The notes: a model not told the origin generated them from the sequence alone. A DNA stretch of 14,891 nt from an uncultured Arsenicibacter sp. (GCF_945952095.1 NZ_CAMFHL010000186.1:1-14891), one strand, 5' to 3'; counted from the first letter of the stretch, positions 7,852-14,735 are shown. Translations and numbers: made by a program.

Positions 7852-8568
7852 ATGAAATCAGCTCCTTTACCGGCCAACGAATCCGATCGGCTCAAGGCAC
7901 TTGCCTCCTATAATGTACTCGATACACTCCCGGAAGACGTTTTTGATGACGTTGTTCGCCTTGCCTCTGAAATATGCCGTACTCCCATTTCAAGTATTGC
8001 ATTTATAGACAAGGACAGGCAATGGTTTAAGGCCAAAAAACGGCTGGCAGATACTGAAACGCCGCGTGATCACTCGTTTTGCGCCCATGCCATCGTTGAG
8101 CCCGATAACCTGATGATTGTTCCTGACGCACGTCTTGACGAACGCTTTGCCGACAATCCCTTAACCACTGGTATGCCTTATGTAATCTTTTATGCGGGCG
8201 TTCCGCTCGTTGATGAAGATGGCTTTGCGCTGGGTACACTTTGTGTGATCGACAACCGGCCAAGGACACTAACGGACAATCAGCTGCTTTCACTGAAAGC
8301 GCTGGCAAAGCTCGCGAATACACACCTCACCCTGCGTCGTACCCGGCTGGAACTCGCCGAACACCAGCGTCAGATTGAGACCGTAAAAGAACGGAAAGCC
8401 CGTTTCCGGACGTTCATTGCCGATACGCTCGAACCAAATATTCTGTCCATTCAGGCGAATACACAGCGCATGGTCAAACTCGTGACCCGTGAAGACCAGT
8501 TATCGCCTCTGAACAACATCAGGGAAGCCTGCGACCAGATCAAAAAAGGGGCCGGTCTGCTACCCTAA
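7852..8568 (+). CDS. GAF domain protein with degenerate kinase-dimerisation-like tail
   Basis: This is a soluble 238-residue protein with no signal or membrane segment. The GAF domain fills about residues 5-165 and has family motifs: NESDRLKALASYNVLDTLPED near the start, PISSIAFIDKDRQWFKA (45-61), DHSFCAHAIVEPD (73-85), and PLVDEDGFALGTLCVIDNRPR (118-138). Such GAF domains bind small ligands or sense redox state and often precede histidine kinases. Here a helical stretch (about 165-230) aligns by eye with a HisKA dimerisation helix, but the phosphoacceptor His position is Asp191 (FIADTLEPNI), and no ATPase domain follows. An in-frame GTG at 7831 would add seven residues and falls inside a dyad. 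I chose the ATG because family members begin close to the PLPANE motif. The stop codon overlaps that of the convergent SDR gene. The ligand is unknown. Confidence 0.85.
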   Translation: MKSAPLPANESDRLKALASYNVLDTLPEDVFDDVVRLASEICRTPISSIAFIDKDRQWFKAKKRLADTETPRDHSFCAHAIVEPDNLMIVPDARLDERFADNPLTTGMPYVIFYAGVPLVDEDGFALGTLCVIDNRPRTLTDNQLLSLKALAKLANTHLTLRRTRLELAEHQRQIETVKERKARFRTFIADTLEPNILSIQANTQRMVKLVTREDQLSPLNNIREACDQIKKGAGLLP

Positions 8569-9368
8569 CCCATCAGCAGTGATTCGCCGCCGTCGATCCA
8601 GATCGGTGTGCCGGTGATATGGCTGGCGCGGTCCGAGGCCAGAAACAGGGCCAGTTCAGCTACCTGTTCGCTCGTGCCCGGTTCTCCGTCGGTTAGCGGA
8701 ATGTTGCCTTCCGGAAACTCAACCGGCTCTTTCTCCGCTTCGATACCCCGTTTTTCGGTGCTTTCGTCGATTTCGGTGGTGATGGCTCCGGGGCAGATGA
8801 CATTGACCCGGATTTTGTACTTAGCCAGTTCCAGGGCCGCCATTTTGGTAAAGGCCACCTGAGCGGCTTTGGTACTTGAGTAAGCCGTAGCGCCCGTATT
8901 GCTGAAGATGCGGGTGCCGTTGACTGAGGCAGTGATGATGATTGACCCGCCTACTTTTTTGAGCAGCGGTATGGCGTACTTGACCGTCAGGAAGGTGCCG
9001 GTCAGGTTAATCTGAATTGTTTTTTCCCATTCGTCGGGCTCCAGTTCTTCGAGCGGCGCCCAGACGCCGTTGACGCCGGCATTCGCAAAGACAATATCGA
9101 GCTGTCCCCAGGCATCTTCGATATCAGCGACCGCCCGCTGCATGTCATCTGGTTTGGCAATGTCGGCCAGAATCATGCGGGCAACTCCGCCCCCCTTTTC
9201 GATTTCGCCGACCGTTTTGGCCAGCTCGTCTTCTGTCCGGCCGAGTGCGGCCACTTTGGCACCCTCCTGTGCGAAGCGCAGCGCCGCTGCCTTCCCGATT
9301 CCTGAACCTGCGCCGGTTACCAGTGTCACCTTGCCGACCAGATCGCCTCGTCCCATTGTATGTATCAT
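8565..9368 (-). CDS. SDR family NAD(P)-dependent oxidoreductase
   Basis: This is a classical short-chain dehydrogenase/reductase of 267 residues. The cofactor-binding motif TGAGSGIG is at 18-25, with Asp69 in the ADI segment and NAG at 96-98. The catalytic tetrad is Asn121, Ser148, Tyr163 and Lys167 (YSSTK). ICPGAITTEI (191-200) and the C-terminal ITGTPIWIDGGESL are also family marks. It would oxidise or reduce an alcohol/carbonyl; the substrate is not readable. R44 after the second strand (LGRTED) weakly suggests NADP(H). The ATG at 9368 has an AGGTG just upstream; a second ATG at 9356 (MGRGDLVGK) would remove four residues and is an equally plausible start. It is separated from the upstream yebC gene by a terminator, so it has its own promoter. 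It converges with the GAF gene, with overlapping stop codons. Confidence 0.93.
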   Translation of the reverse strand: MIHTMGRGDLVGKVTLVTGAGSGIGKAAALRFAQEGAKVAALGRTEDELAKTVGEIEKGGGVARMILADIAKPDDMQRAVADIEDAWGQLDIVFANAGVNGVWAPLEELEPDEWEKTIQINLTGTFLTVKYAIPLLKKVGGSIIITASVNGTRIFSNTGATAYSSTKAAQVAFTKMAALELAKYKIRVNVICPGAITTEIDESTEKRGIEAEKEPVEFPEGNIPLTDGEPGTSEQVAELALFLASDRASHITGTPIWIDGGESLLMG

Positions 9369-9446
9369 ACACCTGTAACCCGGAACGAGGTGCCTTGCTG
9401 CAAAAAATTATTTTCTGCCCACGAAATATCATTCCGTGTTACAAAC

Positions 9447-9476
9447 ACAAAAGCCCCGATTGCTCAGGGCTTTTGT
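9447..9476 (-). terminator. Intrinsic terminator of the yebC-family gene
   Basis: A perfect 10-bp inverted repeat (arms 9447-9456 and 9467-9476, 10-base loop) has a GC core GCCC/GGGC flanked by A/T runs. On the minus strand it ends with TTTTGTGTTTGT. It lies 17 bases past the yebC-family stop codon. Confidence 0.8.
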
Positions 9477-9493
9477 AGCTGAATGCTGTATGA

Positions 9494-10207
9494 TTATACC
9501 ATGTTATGGTACACGTTCTGCACATCGTCGTCGTCTTCGAGCTTATCAATAAGCTTCTCTACGTCGGCCATTTGTTCTTCGCTCAGTTCTTTGGTTATCG
9601 TCGGAATACGCTCAAATTCAGCGCGTTTCAGCTCATACCCTTTTCCTTCAAGGTATTTCTGAATGCCGCCGAATGCCGTAAAGCCGCCGTAGATGACGAT
9701 TTCATTCGCTTCTTCGTCAAACTCAAACTCTTCAGCGCCGAAGTCAATCAGTTCCAGTTCAAGCTCGTCTGCGTCAACGCCATCAGCCGAAATCTGGAAT
9801 ACGCTTTTCCGGTTAAACAAAAAGTCATTCATCCCGGAAGTACCCAGCGTTCCGCCAACTTTATTGAAGTAGCTGCGCACGTTGGCAACTGTCCGGTTCT
9901 GGTTATCGGTAGCGGTTTCAATCACAAAGGCAATGCCGTGCGGGCCGGTGCCTTCGTAGGTAAGCTCCTTGTAGTCCTCCTGCTCTTTCGACGATGCTTT
10001 TTTAATCGCCCGCTCCACGTTTTCTTTCGGCATGTTTGCCGCTTTGGCGTTCTGGATTACCGCCCGCAAACGACCGTTGGTGTCAGGGTCCGGTCCGCCG
10101 CTTTTTACCGCGATAACGATATCTTTACCAATACGGGTGAAGGTTTTTGCCATCTGCCCCCACCGCTTCATTTTCCGTGCTTTACGGTATTCAAATGCTC
10201 TTCCCAT
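9494..10207 (-). CDS. YebC/PmpR family regulatory protein
   Basis: This cytoplasmic 237-residue protein belongs to the YebC family. Members have been described as DNA-binding regulators, and YebC proteins have also been linked to relieving ribosome stalling at proline-rich sequences. Family marks are the N-terminal MGRAFEYRKARKMKRW, FTRIGKDIVIAVKSGGPDPDTN (23-44, read in parts), YEGTGPHGIAFVIETATDN (84-102), RTVANVRSYFNKVGG (105-119), LGTSGMNDFLF (121-131), and the acidic C-terminal EDDDDVQNVYHN. All three domains are present and the length is typical for Bacteroidota. The start at 10207 is fixed by the conserved N-terminus. It follows lysA on the same strand with a 61-base gap. That gap holds a partial -7-like CAGGTTTG (10247-10254), so it could be co-transcribed with lysA or have its own promoter. 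Confidence 0.95.
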   Translation of the reverse strand: MGRAFEYRKARKMKRWGQMAKTFTRIGKDIVIAVKSGGPDPDTNGRLRAVIQNAKAANMPKENVERAIKKASSKEQEDYKELTYEGTGPHGIAFVIETATDNQNRTVANVRSYFNKVGGTLGTSGMNDFLFNRKSVFQISADGVDADELELELIDFGAEEFEFDEEANEIVIYGGFTAFGGIQKYLEGKGYELKRAEFERIPTITKELSEEQMADVEKLIDKLEDDDDVQNVYHNMV

Positions 10208-10268
10208 TTTGTAAAATGAAAAAATTATAAGTCAATTGATGATACGCAAACCTGGACGCGACGAGTTT

Positions 10269-11531
10269 TTACTCACCGGCCACAGTCGCAGCTTCATTCA
10301 GTACAGATAAATTTACTTGTCCGCGCAGGATGTCGTCAAACGTTTCGCGCTGACGAACCAGATACGGCTTGCCGTCGTAGACCAATACCTCGGCCGGACG
10401 GGGCCGCGAGTTGTAGTTTGATGCCATGGAGAACCCGTAAGCGCCCGCATTTTTAAACGCCAGCACATCGTTGGTCCGTACTTCCGGCAGATCCCGATCG
10501 GTAGCAAACGTGTCGGTTTCGCAGATATAGCCAACCACGTTGTAGCGATGGTGGTCTCCCGCCGGATTCGATACGTTTACGATATCGTGCCATGCGTCGT
10601 ACATCATCGGCCGGATCAGGTGGTTCAACCCTGAATCGACCTGAACAAAAGTCCGGTTCGGGTTTTGTTTCACCACGTTTACGTTCACGAGCAGATGCCC
10701 TGATTCACTCACGAGGAATTTGCCAGGCTCGAAGCAAAGCTCCAGCTCACGGCCGTATCCGGCGCAGAACGCCTGAAATGCCGCCGAGACCTTGGCGCCC
10801 AGATCGGCCACATCGGTAAAGTGATCGCCCTCCTTGTAAGCCACCTTAAACCCGCTGCCGAAATCCAGAAACTGGAGGTCCGGAAAATCCGACGCCAGTT
10901 CGAACAGCACATCAGCGCCTTTCAGGAATGCATCGGCATTTTTGAAATCAGAGCCCGTATGGATATGCAGCCCGATTACCGACATGCCATACTGCGTCAC
11001 GACGGCCTGAATATCCGCCCGCTGCAACACCGAAATACCAAATTTAGAATCAACGTGGCCGGTCTGAATTTTTACGTTACCGCCTTCCGTGATGTGCGGG
11101 TTAATCCGGAGACCAACCGCAACCGAACCGCCGTATACCTCACCGATCTGCTGTAGCAGCGGGATGCTGTCGACGTTCAGCTTCAGCCCCATCCCGATCG
11201 CTTCCTGAATTTCGGCGAAGGCGTTGCCGCTGGGCGTAAACATGATCTGCGCCGGTTCGAAACCCGCCAGCAAGGCCAGCCGCGCCTCGTTGACCGACAC
11301 CACTTCAATGTCGGTCCCCTGCATACGCATCAGCTTCAGAATCGACAGATTGGTCAGCGCTTTGGCTGCGTACTTTATCTTTAGGTTAACGCCGGTAAAG
11401 GACGACCGGAGTACACCGATTTTTTCAATAATTTTGTCGGCGTCGTACACGTACAATGGCAGGCCAAACTCTTCGGCAATTTCCAGTACATCAACGCCCT
11501 GAATGGTATAACGGTTTTGTGCTAACTGCAT
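10269..11531 (-). CDS. lysA: Diaminopimelate decarboxylase
   Basis: This PLP enzyme removes CO2 from meso-diaminopimelate to give lysine, the last step of that pathway. The 420-residue product has the fold type III alanine-racemase-like barrel with the PLP lysine at Lys57 (KYAAKALTNL). Further marks are GLHIHTGSDF, the glycine-rich DFGSGFK phosphate loop, EPGKFLVSESGHLLV, the active-site Cys337 (ICETDTF), and NAGAYGFSMASNYNSRPRPAEVLV (parts). The reading frame opens further upstream at a TTG (11564), but that codon lies inside the -7 promoter box, so translation should begin at ATG 11531 (MQLAQNRYTI). It is divergent from the PhoD-like gene, with yebC downstream on the same strand. An ornithine/arginine decarboxylase of the same fold is a less likely reading. 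Confidence 0.93.
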   Translation of the reverse strand: MQLAQNRYTIQGVDVLEIAEEFGLPLYVYDADKIIEKIGVLRSSFTGVNLKIKYAAKALTNLSILKLMRMQGTDIEVVSVNEARLALLAGFEPAQIMFTPSGNAFAEIQEAIGMGLKLNVDSIPLLQQIGEVYGGSVAVGLRINPHITEGGNVKIQTGHVDSKFGISVLQRADIQAVVTQYGMSVIGLHIHTGSDFKNADAFLKGADVLFELASDFPDLQFLDFGSGFKVAYKEGDHFTDVADLGAKVSAAFQAFCAGYGRELELCFEPGKFLVSESGHLLVNVNVVKQNPNRTFVQVDSGLNHLIRPMMYDAWHDIVNVSNPAGDHHRYNVVGYICETDTFATDRDLPEVRTNDVLAFKNAGAYGFSMASNYNSRPRPAEVLVYDGKPYLVRQRETFDDILRGQVNLSVLNEAATVAGE

Positions 11532-11561
11532 CGACTTGCGGTGTCTTTTCAAAAAGAAGTG

Positions 11562-11569
11562 CAAATATA
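11562..11569 (-). promoter_or_regulatory. Putative lysA promoter -7 box
   Basis: On the minus strand TATATTTG matches the Bacteroidota TAnnTTTG element exactly, 30 bases before the lysA ATG. No clear TTG is found 19-20 bases upstream. It decides the lysA start by excluding the TTG at 11564, which it overlaps. Confidence 0.55.
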
Positions 11570-11631
11570 ATCGTTAAATATTCCTTTTGCTTTGACGGAC
11601 CGGAAATGCTGACCTGTACATCAACAAATTT

Positions 11632-11663
11632 GCCGGTTCACTACGCTGATGTGATGAACCGGC
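11632..11663 (+). promoter_or_regulatory. Dyad in the leader of the PhoD-like gene
   Basis: A perfect 9-bp inverted repeat (GCCGGTTCA at 11632-11640, TGAACCGGC at 11655-11663) with a 14-base spacer lies 16 bases before the ATG at 11680. A -7-like CAAATTTG (11625-11632) sits just ahead. It could be an operator or an mRNA leader hairpin. Confidence 0.4.
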
Positions 11664-11679
11664 CGCTAAATCATTTTTT

Positions 11680-12999
11680 ATGAAACAAACGATTCTCCTC
11701 TTCCTGTGCCAGCTCCTGCTGGTGGCGGCTCATGCTCAATCCCCGCTGCAATCGGGTCCGATGGTTGGTTATTCCGAGATGCGCGAGGTCATGCTCTGGG
11801 CGCAAACCAAAGAACCTGCCCGTGTGCAGATCCGGTACTGGGACCAGGTCGCCCCGAAACAAACCTTTCTGACCGACGAGGTGCAGACCGCCAAACAAAC
11901 GGCGTTTACCGCCCATTTGCTGGCCGATCAGGTACAGCCCGGCAAAAAATACGACTATGAAGTACTGATCAACGGCAAGAAAGTGGCGCTCAACTACCCG
12001 ACCACGTTCCAGACACAGACGCTCTGGCAGTGGCGCACCGATCCGCCGGCGTTTCAGTTTGCTGTCGGCAGCTGCGCGTACGTGAACGAGCCGGACGTTG
12101 ACCGGCCCGGCATGCCCTACGGCGGCAACTACGAAATCTTTACCAGCATTGCTGCCAAAAAACCGGATTTCATGCCCTGGACCGGCGACAACACCTACCT
12201 CCGCGAAGTTGACTGGAACACCCGTTCGGGTGTGTTAAAACGGTATACCCACACGCGCTCCCTGCCCGAAATGCAGCCGCTGCTGGGTTCAACGCATAAC
12301 TACGCCATGTGGGACGACCATGATTTCGGGCCTAACGACTCCGACCGGGCCTACTGGTTTAAGCCGATCACCCTCGAAGCATTTAAGCTGTTCTGGGCCA
12401 ATCCGAACTATATTTTTAACGAAGGCTGCACCGGGACCTTTTTCTGGAACGACTGCCAGTTTTTCCTGCTCGATGACCGGACCTACCGCACCCCTAATGA
12501 CCTGAAAACCGTGGAGCGCACCATGCTTGGCCAGAAGCAGTTCGACTGGCTGATTGATGCCCTGAGCAGCAGCCAGGCACCGTTTAAGTTTGTGATCATC
12601 GGCGGGCAGGTTATTAACCCGATGGCGGTCTATGAAACCTACGCTACGTTTGGCGATGAGCGCAACCGGCTGATCAACGCCATTACCGATGCGAAGATTC
12701 CGGGCGTTATCTTTATCACGGGCGACCGTCACCACTCGATTGTACACAAACTCGACCGGCCGGGCACCTATCCGCTCTATGATTTCACCATTTCGCCGCT
12801 CACGTCAGGGCCGGCCAAACCACTGGCCGAAGAGTTGAAACAGCCGACCGTAATCAACGGAACGCTGGTGACCGAACGCAACTTTGCCATGATGAACGTC
12901 ACCGGCCCAATGAAAGACAGAATGCTGAAAGTCACCGTCTACGATAGTAACGGCAAAGAAAAATGGGTGCAGGAGATTAAAGCCAGTCAATTGAAATAG
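11680..12999 (+). CDS. Exported PhoD-like alkaline phosphatase family protein
   Basis: This 439-residue metallophosphoesterase of the alkaline phosphatase D family probably hydrolyses phosphate mono- or diesters in the periplasm or on the surface. A Sec signal covers residues 1-20 (ending AHAQ). An N-terminal Fn3-like beta-sandwich covers about 24-115. The catalytic part shows VGSCAY (129-134), DFMPWTGDNTYL (163-174), MWDDHDFGPNDSD (210-222), FFLLDDRTYR (261-270), VIIGGQV (305-311) and FITGDRHHS (345-353), the expected order of metal-binding motifs. The length is in the normal range. No Pho-box-like element is recognised upstream, so phosphate control is not shown. The ATG at 11680 starts directly at the signal. 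An NlpC/P60 lipoprotein gene follows 66 bases downstream on the same strand. Confidence 0.9.
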   Translation: MKQTILLFLCQLLLVAAHAQSPLQSGPMVGYSEMREVMLWAQTKEPARVQIRYWDQVAPKQTFLTDEVQTAKQTAFTAHLLADQVQPGKKYDYEVLINGKKVALNYPTTFQTQTLWQWRTDPPAFQFAVGSCAYVNEPDVDRPGMPYGGNYEIFTSIAAKKPDFMPWTGDNTYLREVDWNTRSGVLKRYTHTRSLPEMQPLLGSTHNYAMWDDHDFGPNDSDRAYWFKPITLEAFKLFWANPNYIFNEGCTGTFFWNDCQFFLLDDRTYRTPNDLKTVERTMLGQKQFDWLIDALSSSQAPFKFVIIGGQVINPMAVYETYATFGDERNRLINAITDAKIPGVIFITGDRHHSIVHKLDRPGTYPLYDFTISPLTSGPAKPLAEELKQPTVINGTLVTERNFAMMNVTGPMKDRMLKVTVYDSNGKEKWVQEIKASQLK

Positions 13000-13065
13000 C
13001 TTTTTTTCGTTGTATCTGTACTGTTTCCTGACAACCTTACAGAAATTTACCAAGCATCGAGCCGT

Positions 13066-13638
13066 ATGCAACAACTGAAAACTACTACGTTCCTTTCCTT
13101 TGTTTTTCTGTTTCTGCTTACTTCATGCAGTCTGTTCCGGTCTAAACCGGAGCCGGTCGTTTACCGGAACCCCGCCCCGAAACCCGGCAGCCGCCCCGGT
13201 GCAGTAAAACCGGCGGGTAAGGTCGTCGATGCATCTACCTACCAGCGGCAGTATGCAAAAGACGTTGTGAGTATTGCCCGCACCTATACCGGAACCCCCT
13301 ACCGGTCGGGTGGTACGTCTACGTCAGGCATCGACTGTTCGGGGCTGCTCTTCGCCGCCTTTACCACAGTTGGGTTGCAGATGCCGCGCATTTCGTGGCA
13401 GCAGTCGGAGATTGGTTACGAAGTAGAAGTTGACAAAGTCCGCCCCGGCGACCTGCTCTTTTTTGTGCCGGACAAGGGGAAAGCGGGCTATATTTCCCAT
13501 ACCGGCATTGTCACGGAAGTGCGCGGCCGGAGCGATATCCGGTTTATTCACGCTTCCTCATCGCGGGGGGTGCGTGAAGACAACCTGTTTACCGATTATT
13601 TTAAAGGCCGGTTTGTGAAGGCAGTCCGGCCTTTCTGA
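13066..13638 (+). CDS. NlpC/P60 (C40) family lipoprotein, probable peptidoglycan endopeptidase
   Basis: This 190-residue lipoprotein has a lipobox LLTSC, so lipidation is expected at Cys21. A proline- and basic-rich linker covers about 27-52. The NlpC/P60 cysteine peptidase domain (about 60-188) shows the catalytic Cys91 in GIDCSGLLFAAF, His145 in SHTGIV and a third polar residue His162 in FIHASSSRGV. GTPYRSGGTS (76-85) and VRPGDLLFF (125-133) are also typical. Such enzymes cut peptide stems in peptidoglycan, classically after gamma-D-Glu. There is no SH3 or LysM targeting domain, so this is a minimal form anchored by its lipid. It lies 66 bases after the PhoD-like gene, with no clear promoter in the gap, so readthrough is possible. 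It converges on the NUDIX gene. Confidence 0.93.
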   Translation: MQQLKTTTFLSFVFLFLLTSCSLFRSKPEPVVYRNPAPKPGSRPGAVKPAGKVVDASTYQRQYAKDVVSIARTYTGTPYRSGGTSTSGIDCSGLLFAAFTTVGLQMPRISWQQSEIGYEVEVDKVRPGDLLFFVPDKGKAGYISHTGIVTEVRGRSDIRFIHASSSRGVREDNLFTDYFKGRFVKAVRPF

Positions 13639-13640
13639 GC

Positions 13641-13677
13641 CTTAGTACCTGCCAGCTTATGCCTGGCGGGTACTAAG
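13641..13677. terminator. Convergent hairpin between the NlpC/P60 and NUDIX genes
   Basis: A 15-bp inverted repeat with one T/G wobble (arms 13641-13655 and 13663-13677, seven-base loop) starts two bases after the NlpC/P60 stop. On the plus strand it is followed by CCACTTTTT, so it fits termination of that gene best. It also covers the last codons and the stop of the opposing NUDIX gene. Confidence 0.65.
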
Positions 13678-14217
13678 CCACTTTTTCACCCACTGTAACG
13701 TTTCCCGATACGTATGATGCGGCGGGGTAAACCGCAGGGAAGGTGTTTCGCTGTCCATATCCGCCATTACCGCATCCATAGACACCCATTTCAGGTCGGC
13801 AACTTCGTCCGGCTGCATCTGCAACGCCTCAAGTGGCACATCCACCCGCCAGACAAACACGCCGGCATGTTCACGGTCAATCAGCTGGCAGGCCGGATCA
13901 ATAGCGACCACATCCATAACGCCCAGGTAAACCAGTTCGCCGTCGGCAGGTTTGATCCCGATTTCCTCCTCCAGTTCCCGGCAGGCCGCCGATTCATAGC
14001 TTTCGCCCGGATCAAGGTGACCGCCCAGACAAACGTCCCAGAAGTTGGGCAGGTATTTTTTGTCCGGGTGCCGGAGGCTCAGCAAAATATCGTTTTGTGG
14101 GTTAATGACCACGATTTCCGACGTACGGTGCCAGTCACCGTCGGTATGCACAGCGGCTTTTTCTTTGGTAATGCCAAGCGGCTGATTGGCTTCATCGAAT
14201 ACTTCCAGGAGAACCAT
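13657..14217 (-). CDS. NUDIX hydrolase
   Basis: This cytoplasmic 186-residue protein has a complete NUDIX box from Gly66 to Ile88 (G-x5-E-x7-REL-EEEIGI), with Glu81, Glu84 and Glu85 available for Mg2+. NUDIX enzymes hydrolyse nucleoside diphosphates linked to another group. The N-terminal layout (LLEVFDEANQPLG, then VHTDGDWHRTSEIVV) and the LSLRHPDKKYLPNFWDVCLGGHLDPGE order (read in parts) resemble the isopentenyl-diphosphate-isomerase-like/YfcD subgroup. The substrate is unknown. The ATG at 14217 is chosen because homologous N-termini begin with MxLLEVFDE. The longer frame to 14304 would be translated through the terminator of the upstream gene. A strong hairpin with nine Ts ends only four bases before this ATG, so expression needs readthrough or a promoter inside the upstream gene. 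Confidence 0.9.
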   Translation of the reverse strand: MVLLEVFDEANQPLGITKEKAAVHTDGDWHRTSEIVVINPQNDILLSLRHPDKKYLPNFWDVCLGGHLDPGESYESAACRELEEEIGIKPADGELVYLGVMDVVAIDPACQLIDREHAGVFVWRVDVPLEALQMQPDEVADLKWVSMDAVMADMDSETPSLRFTPPHHTYRETLQWVKKWLSTRQA

Positions 14218-14221
14218 AGGC

Positions 14222-14248
14222 AAAAAAAAATGCCACCTTCCGATGGCA
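14222..14248 (-). terminator. Intrinsic terminator of the GIY-YIG gene, abutting the NUDIX start
   Basis: On the minus strand a 7-bp stem (five Watson-Crick pairs, one T/G wobble, then a C-G pair closing a GGAA tetraloop) spans 14248-14231 and is followed directly by nine Ts (14230-14222). This is a textbook intrinsic terminator 16 bases past the GIY-YIG stop. It ends four bases before the NUDIX ATG. Confidence 0.82.
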
Positions 14249-14264
14249 ATTGTGTGCTGATGTG

Positions 14265-14519
14265 TTACTGACCCACGGCAGCCGACTGTATCAACTCCTC
14301 CCAAAACTCGCGGTTCCGGTGTTTGAGTTTCATTTCCAGGCTTTGGGCTTCTTTACGTGTTTCAAAACTTTTCGAGAATTTCAGCACCCAGGGCTTCCCG
14401 TCGGCCGTGGCCGGAACTGCTTTTGCATTATGCTGCCAAAGCGCGATTTGCAGATCACGAGCCAGACCAATATGATAATTGTCAAGCGACTCGCTGTAAA
14501 TGATATAGACAGTATGCAT
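14265..14519 (-). CDS. Small GIY-YIG-like protein, probably catalytically impaired
   Basis: This 84-residue protein has the single-domain GIY-YIG layout (UvrC-N/YhbQ-like): VYIIYS (4-9), the paired loop YHIGLARDL (15-23), a helix ending QHN (29-31), and a late helix with EAQSLEMKLK (57-66). These domains normally cut DNA. Here the usual YIG tyrosine is His16, and the catalytic arginine of the first helix (normally in an RRL/KRW-like sequence before HN) is Ala26 in QIALWQHN. The late glutamate (Glu62 in SLEMK) is kept. The two changes suggest a DNA-binding or inactive derivative, though alignment by eye could shift by a residue. Small GIY-YIG genes are common and often multicopy in Bacteroidota. 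A terminator follows directly. Confidence 0.8.
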   Translation of the reverse strand: MHTVYIIYSESLDNYHIGLARDLQIALWQHNAKAVPATADGKPWVLKFSKSFETRKEAQSLEMKLKHRNREFWEELIQSAAVGQ

Positions 14520-14619
14520 GTATCTGACACACGAGAAGTTTCAACCCTTACTCGCTAATTACGTACTTGTAGTTTGCTAAAATACGACTTATCGGGATTT
14601 TTTTACAGCAAGATAAACA

Positions 14620-14647
14620 AAAAAGCCGCTAATCGTAGCGGCTTTTT
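14620..14647 (-). terminator. Intrinsic terminator downstream of tRNA-Ala
   Basis: A perfect 11-bp inverted repeat (arms 14620-14630 and 14637-14647, loop of six) has the core AGCGGC and A/T flanks, giving a T-run on either strand. It lies 14 bases past the tRNA 3' end, which fits termination of the minus-strand tRNA. It separates that tRNA from the GIY-YIG gene, which therefore needs its own promoter in 14520-14619; I found no clear one. Confidence 0.85.
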
Positions 14648-14661
14648 ATTGACTGTATTTG

Positions 14662-14735
14662 TGGAGATAGTCGGATTCGAACCGACGGCCTCTACAATGC
14701 CATTGTAGCGCTCTAGCCAACTGAGCTATACCCCC
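14662..14735 (-). tRNA. tRNA-Ala (anticodon GGC)
   Basis: The minus strand folds into a 74-base cloverleaf. The acceptor GGGGGTA pairs with TATCTCC, including the G3-U70 wobble that identifies alanine tRNAs. The D-stem is GCTC/GAGC, the anticodon stem CTACA/TGTAG with loop ATGGCAT, and the T-stem GTCGG/CCGAC with loop TTCGAAT. The discriminator is A. The anticodon GGC reads GCC and GCU codons. The 3' CCA is not encoded (CAA follows the discriminator) and must be added by the CCA enzyme. Confidence 0.97.

Noticed and set aside
10205..10218. CATTTTGTAAAATG palindrome at the yebC start
   Set aside because: The stem is six A/T-rich pairs with a two-base loop; too weak and too likely by chance to call an operator.
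9506..10219. 237-codon plus-strand open frame opposite the yebC-family gene
   Set aside because: It mirrors almost exactly the well-conserved YebC coding region, and the translation has no known motif.
11532..11564. Longer lysA reading from TTG 11564
   Set aside because: The TTG lies within the exact TATATTTG -7 promoter box, so it would not be in the transcript; the extra residues (FFLKRHRKS) look unlike the family N-terminus.
13714..14271. 185-codon plus-strand open frame opposite the NUDIX gene
   Set aside because: The opposite strand encodes an intact NUDIX box; this frame has no motif and crosses the GIY-YIG terminator.
14218..14304. Extended N-terminus of the NUDIX protein
   Set aside because: It would be translated through an intrinsic terminator and the end of the GIY-YIG gene, and family members start at the MVLLEVFDE position.
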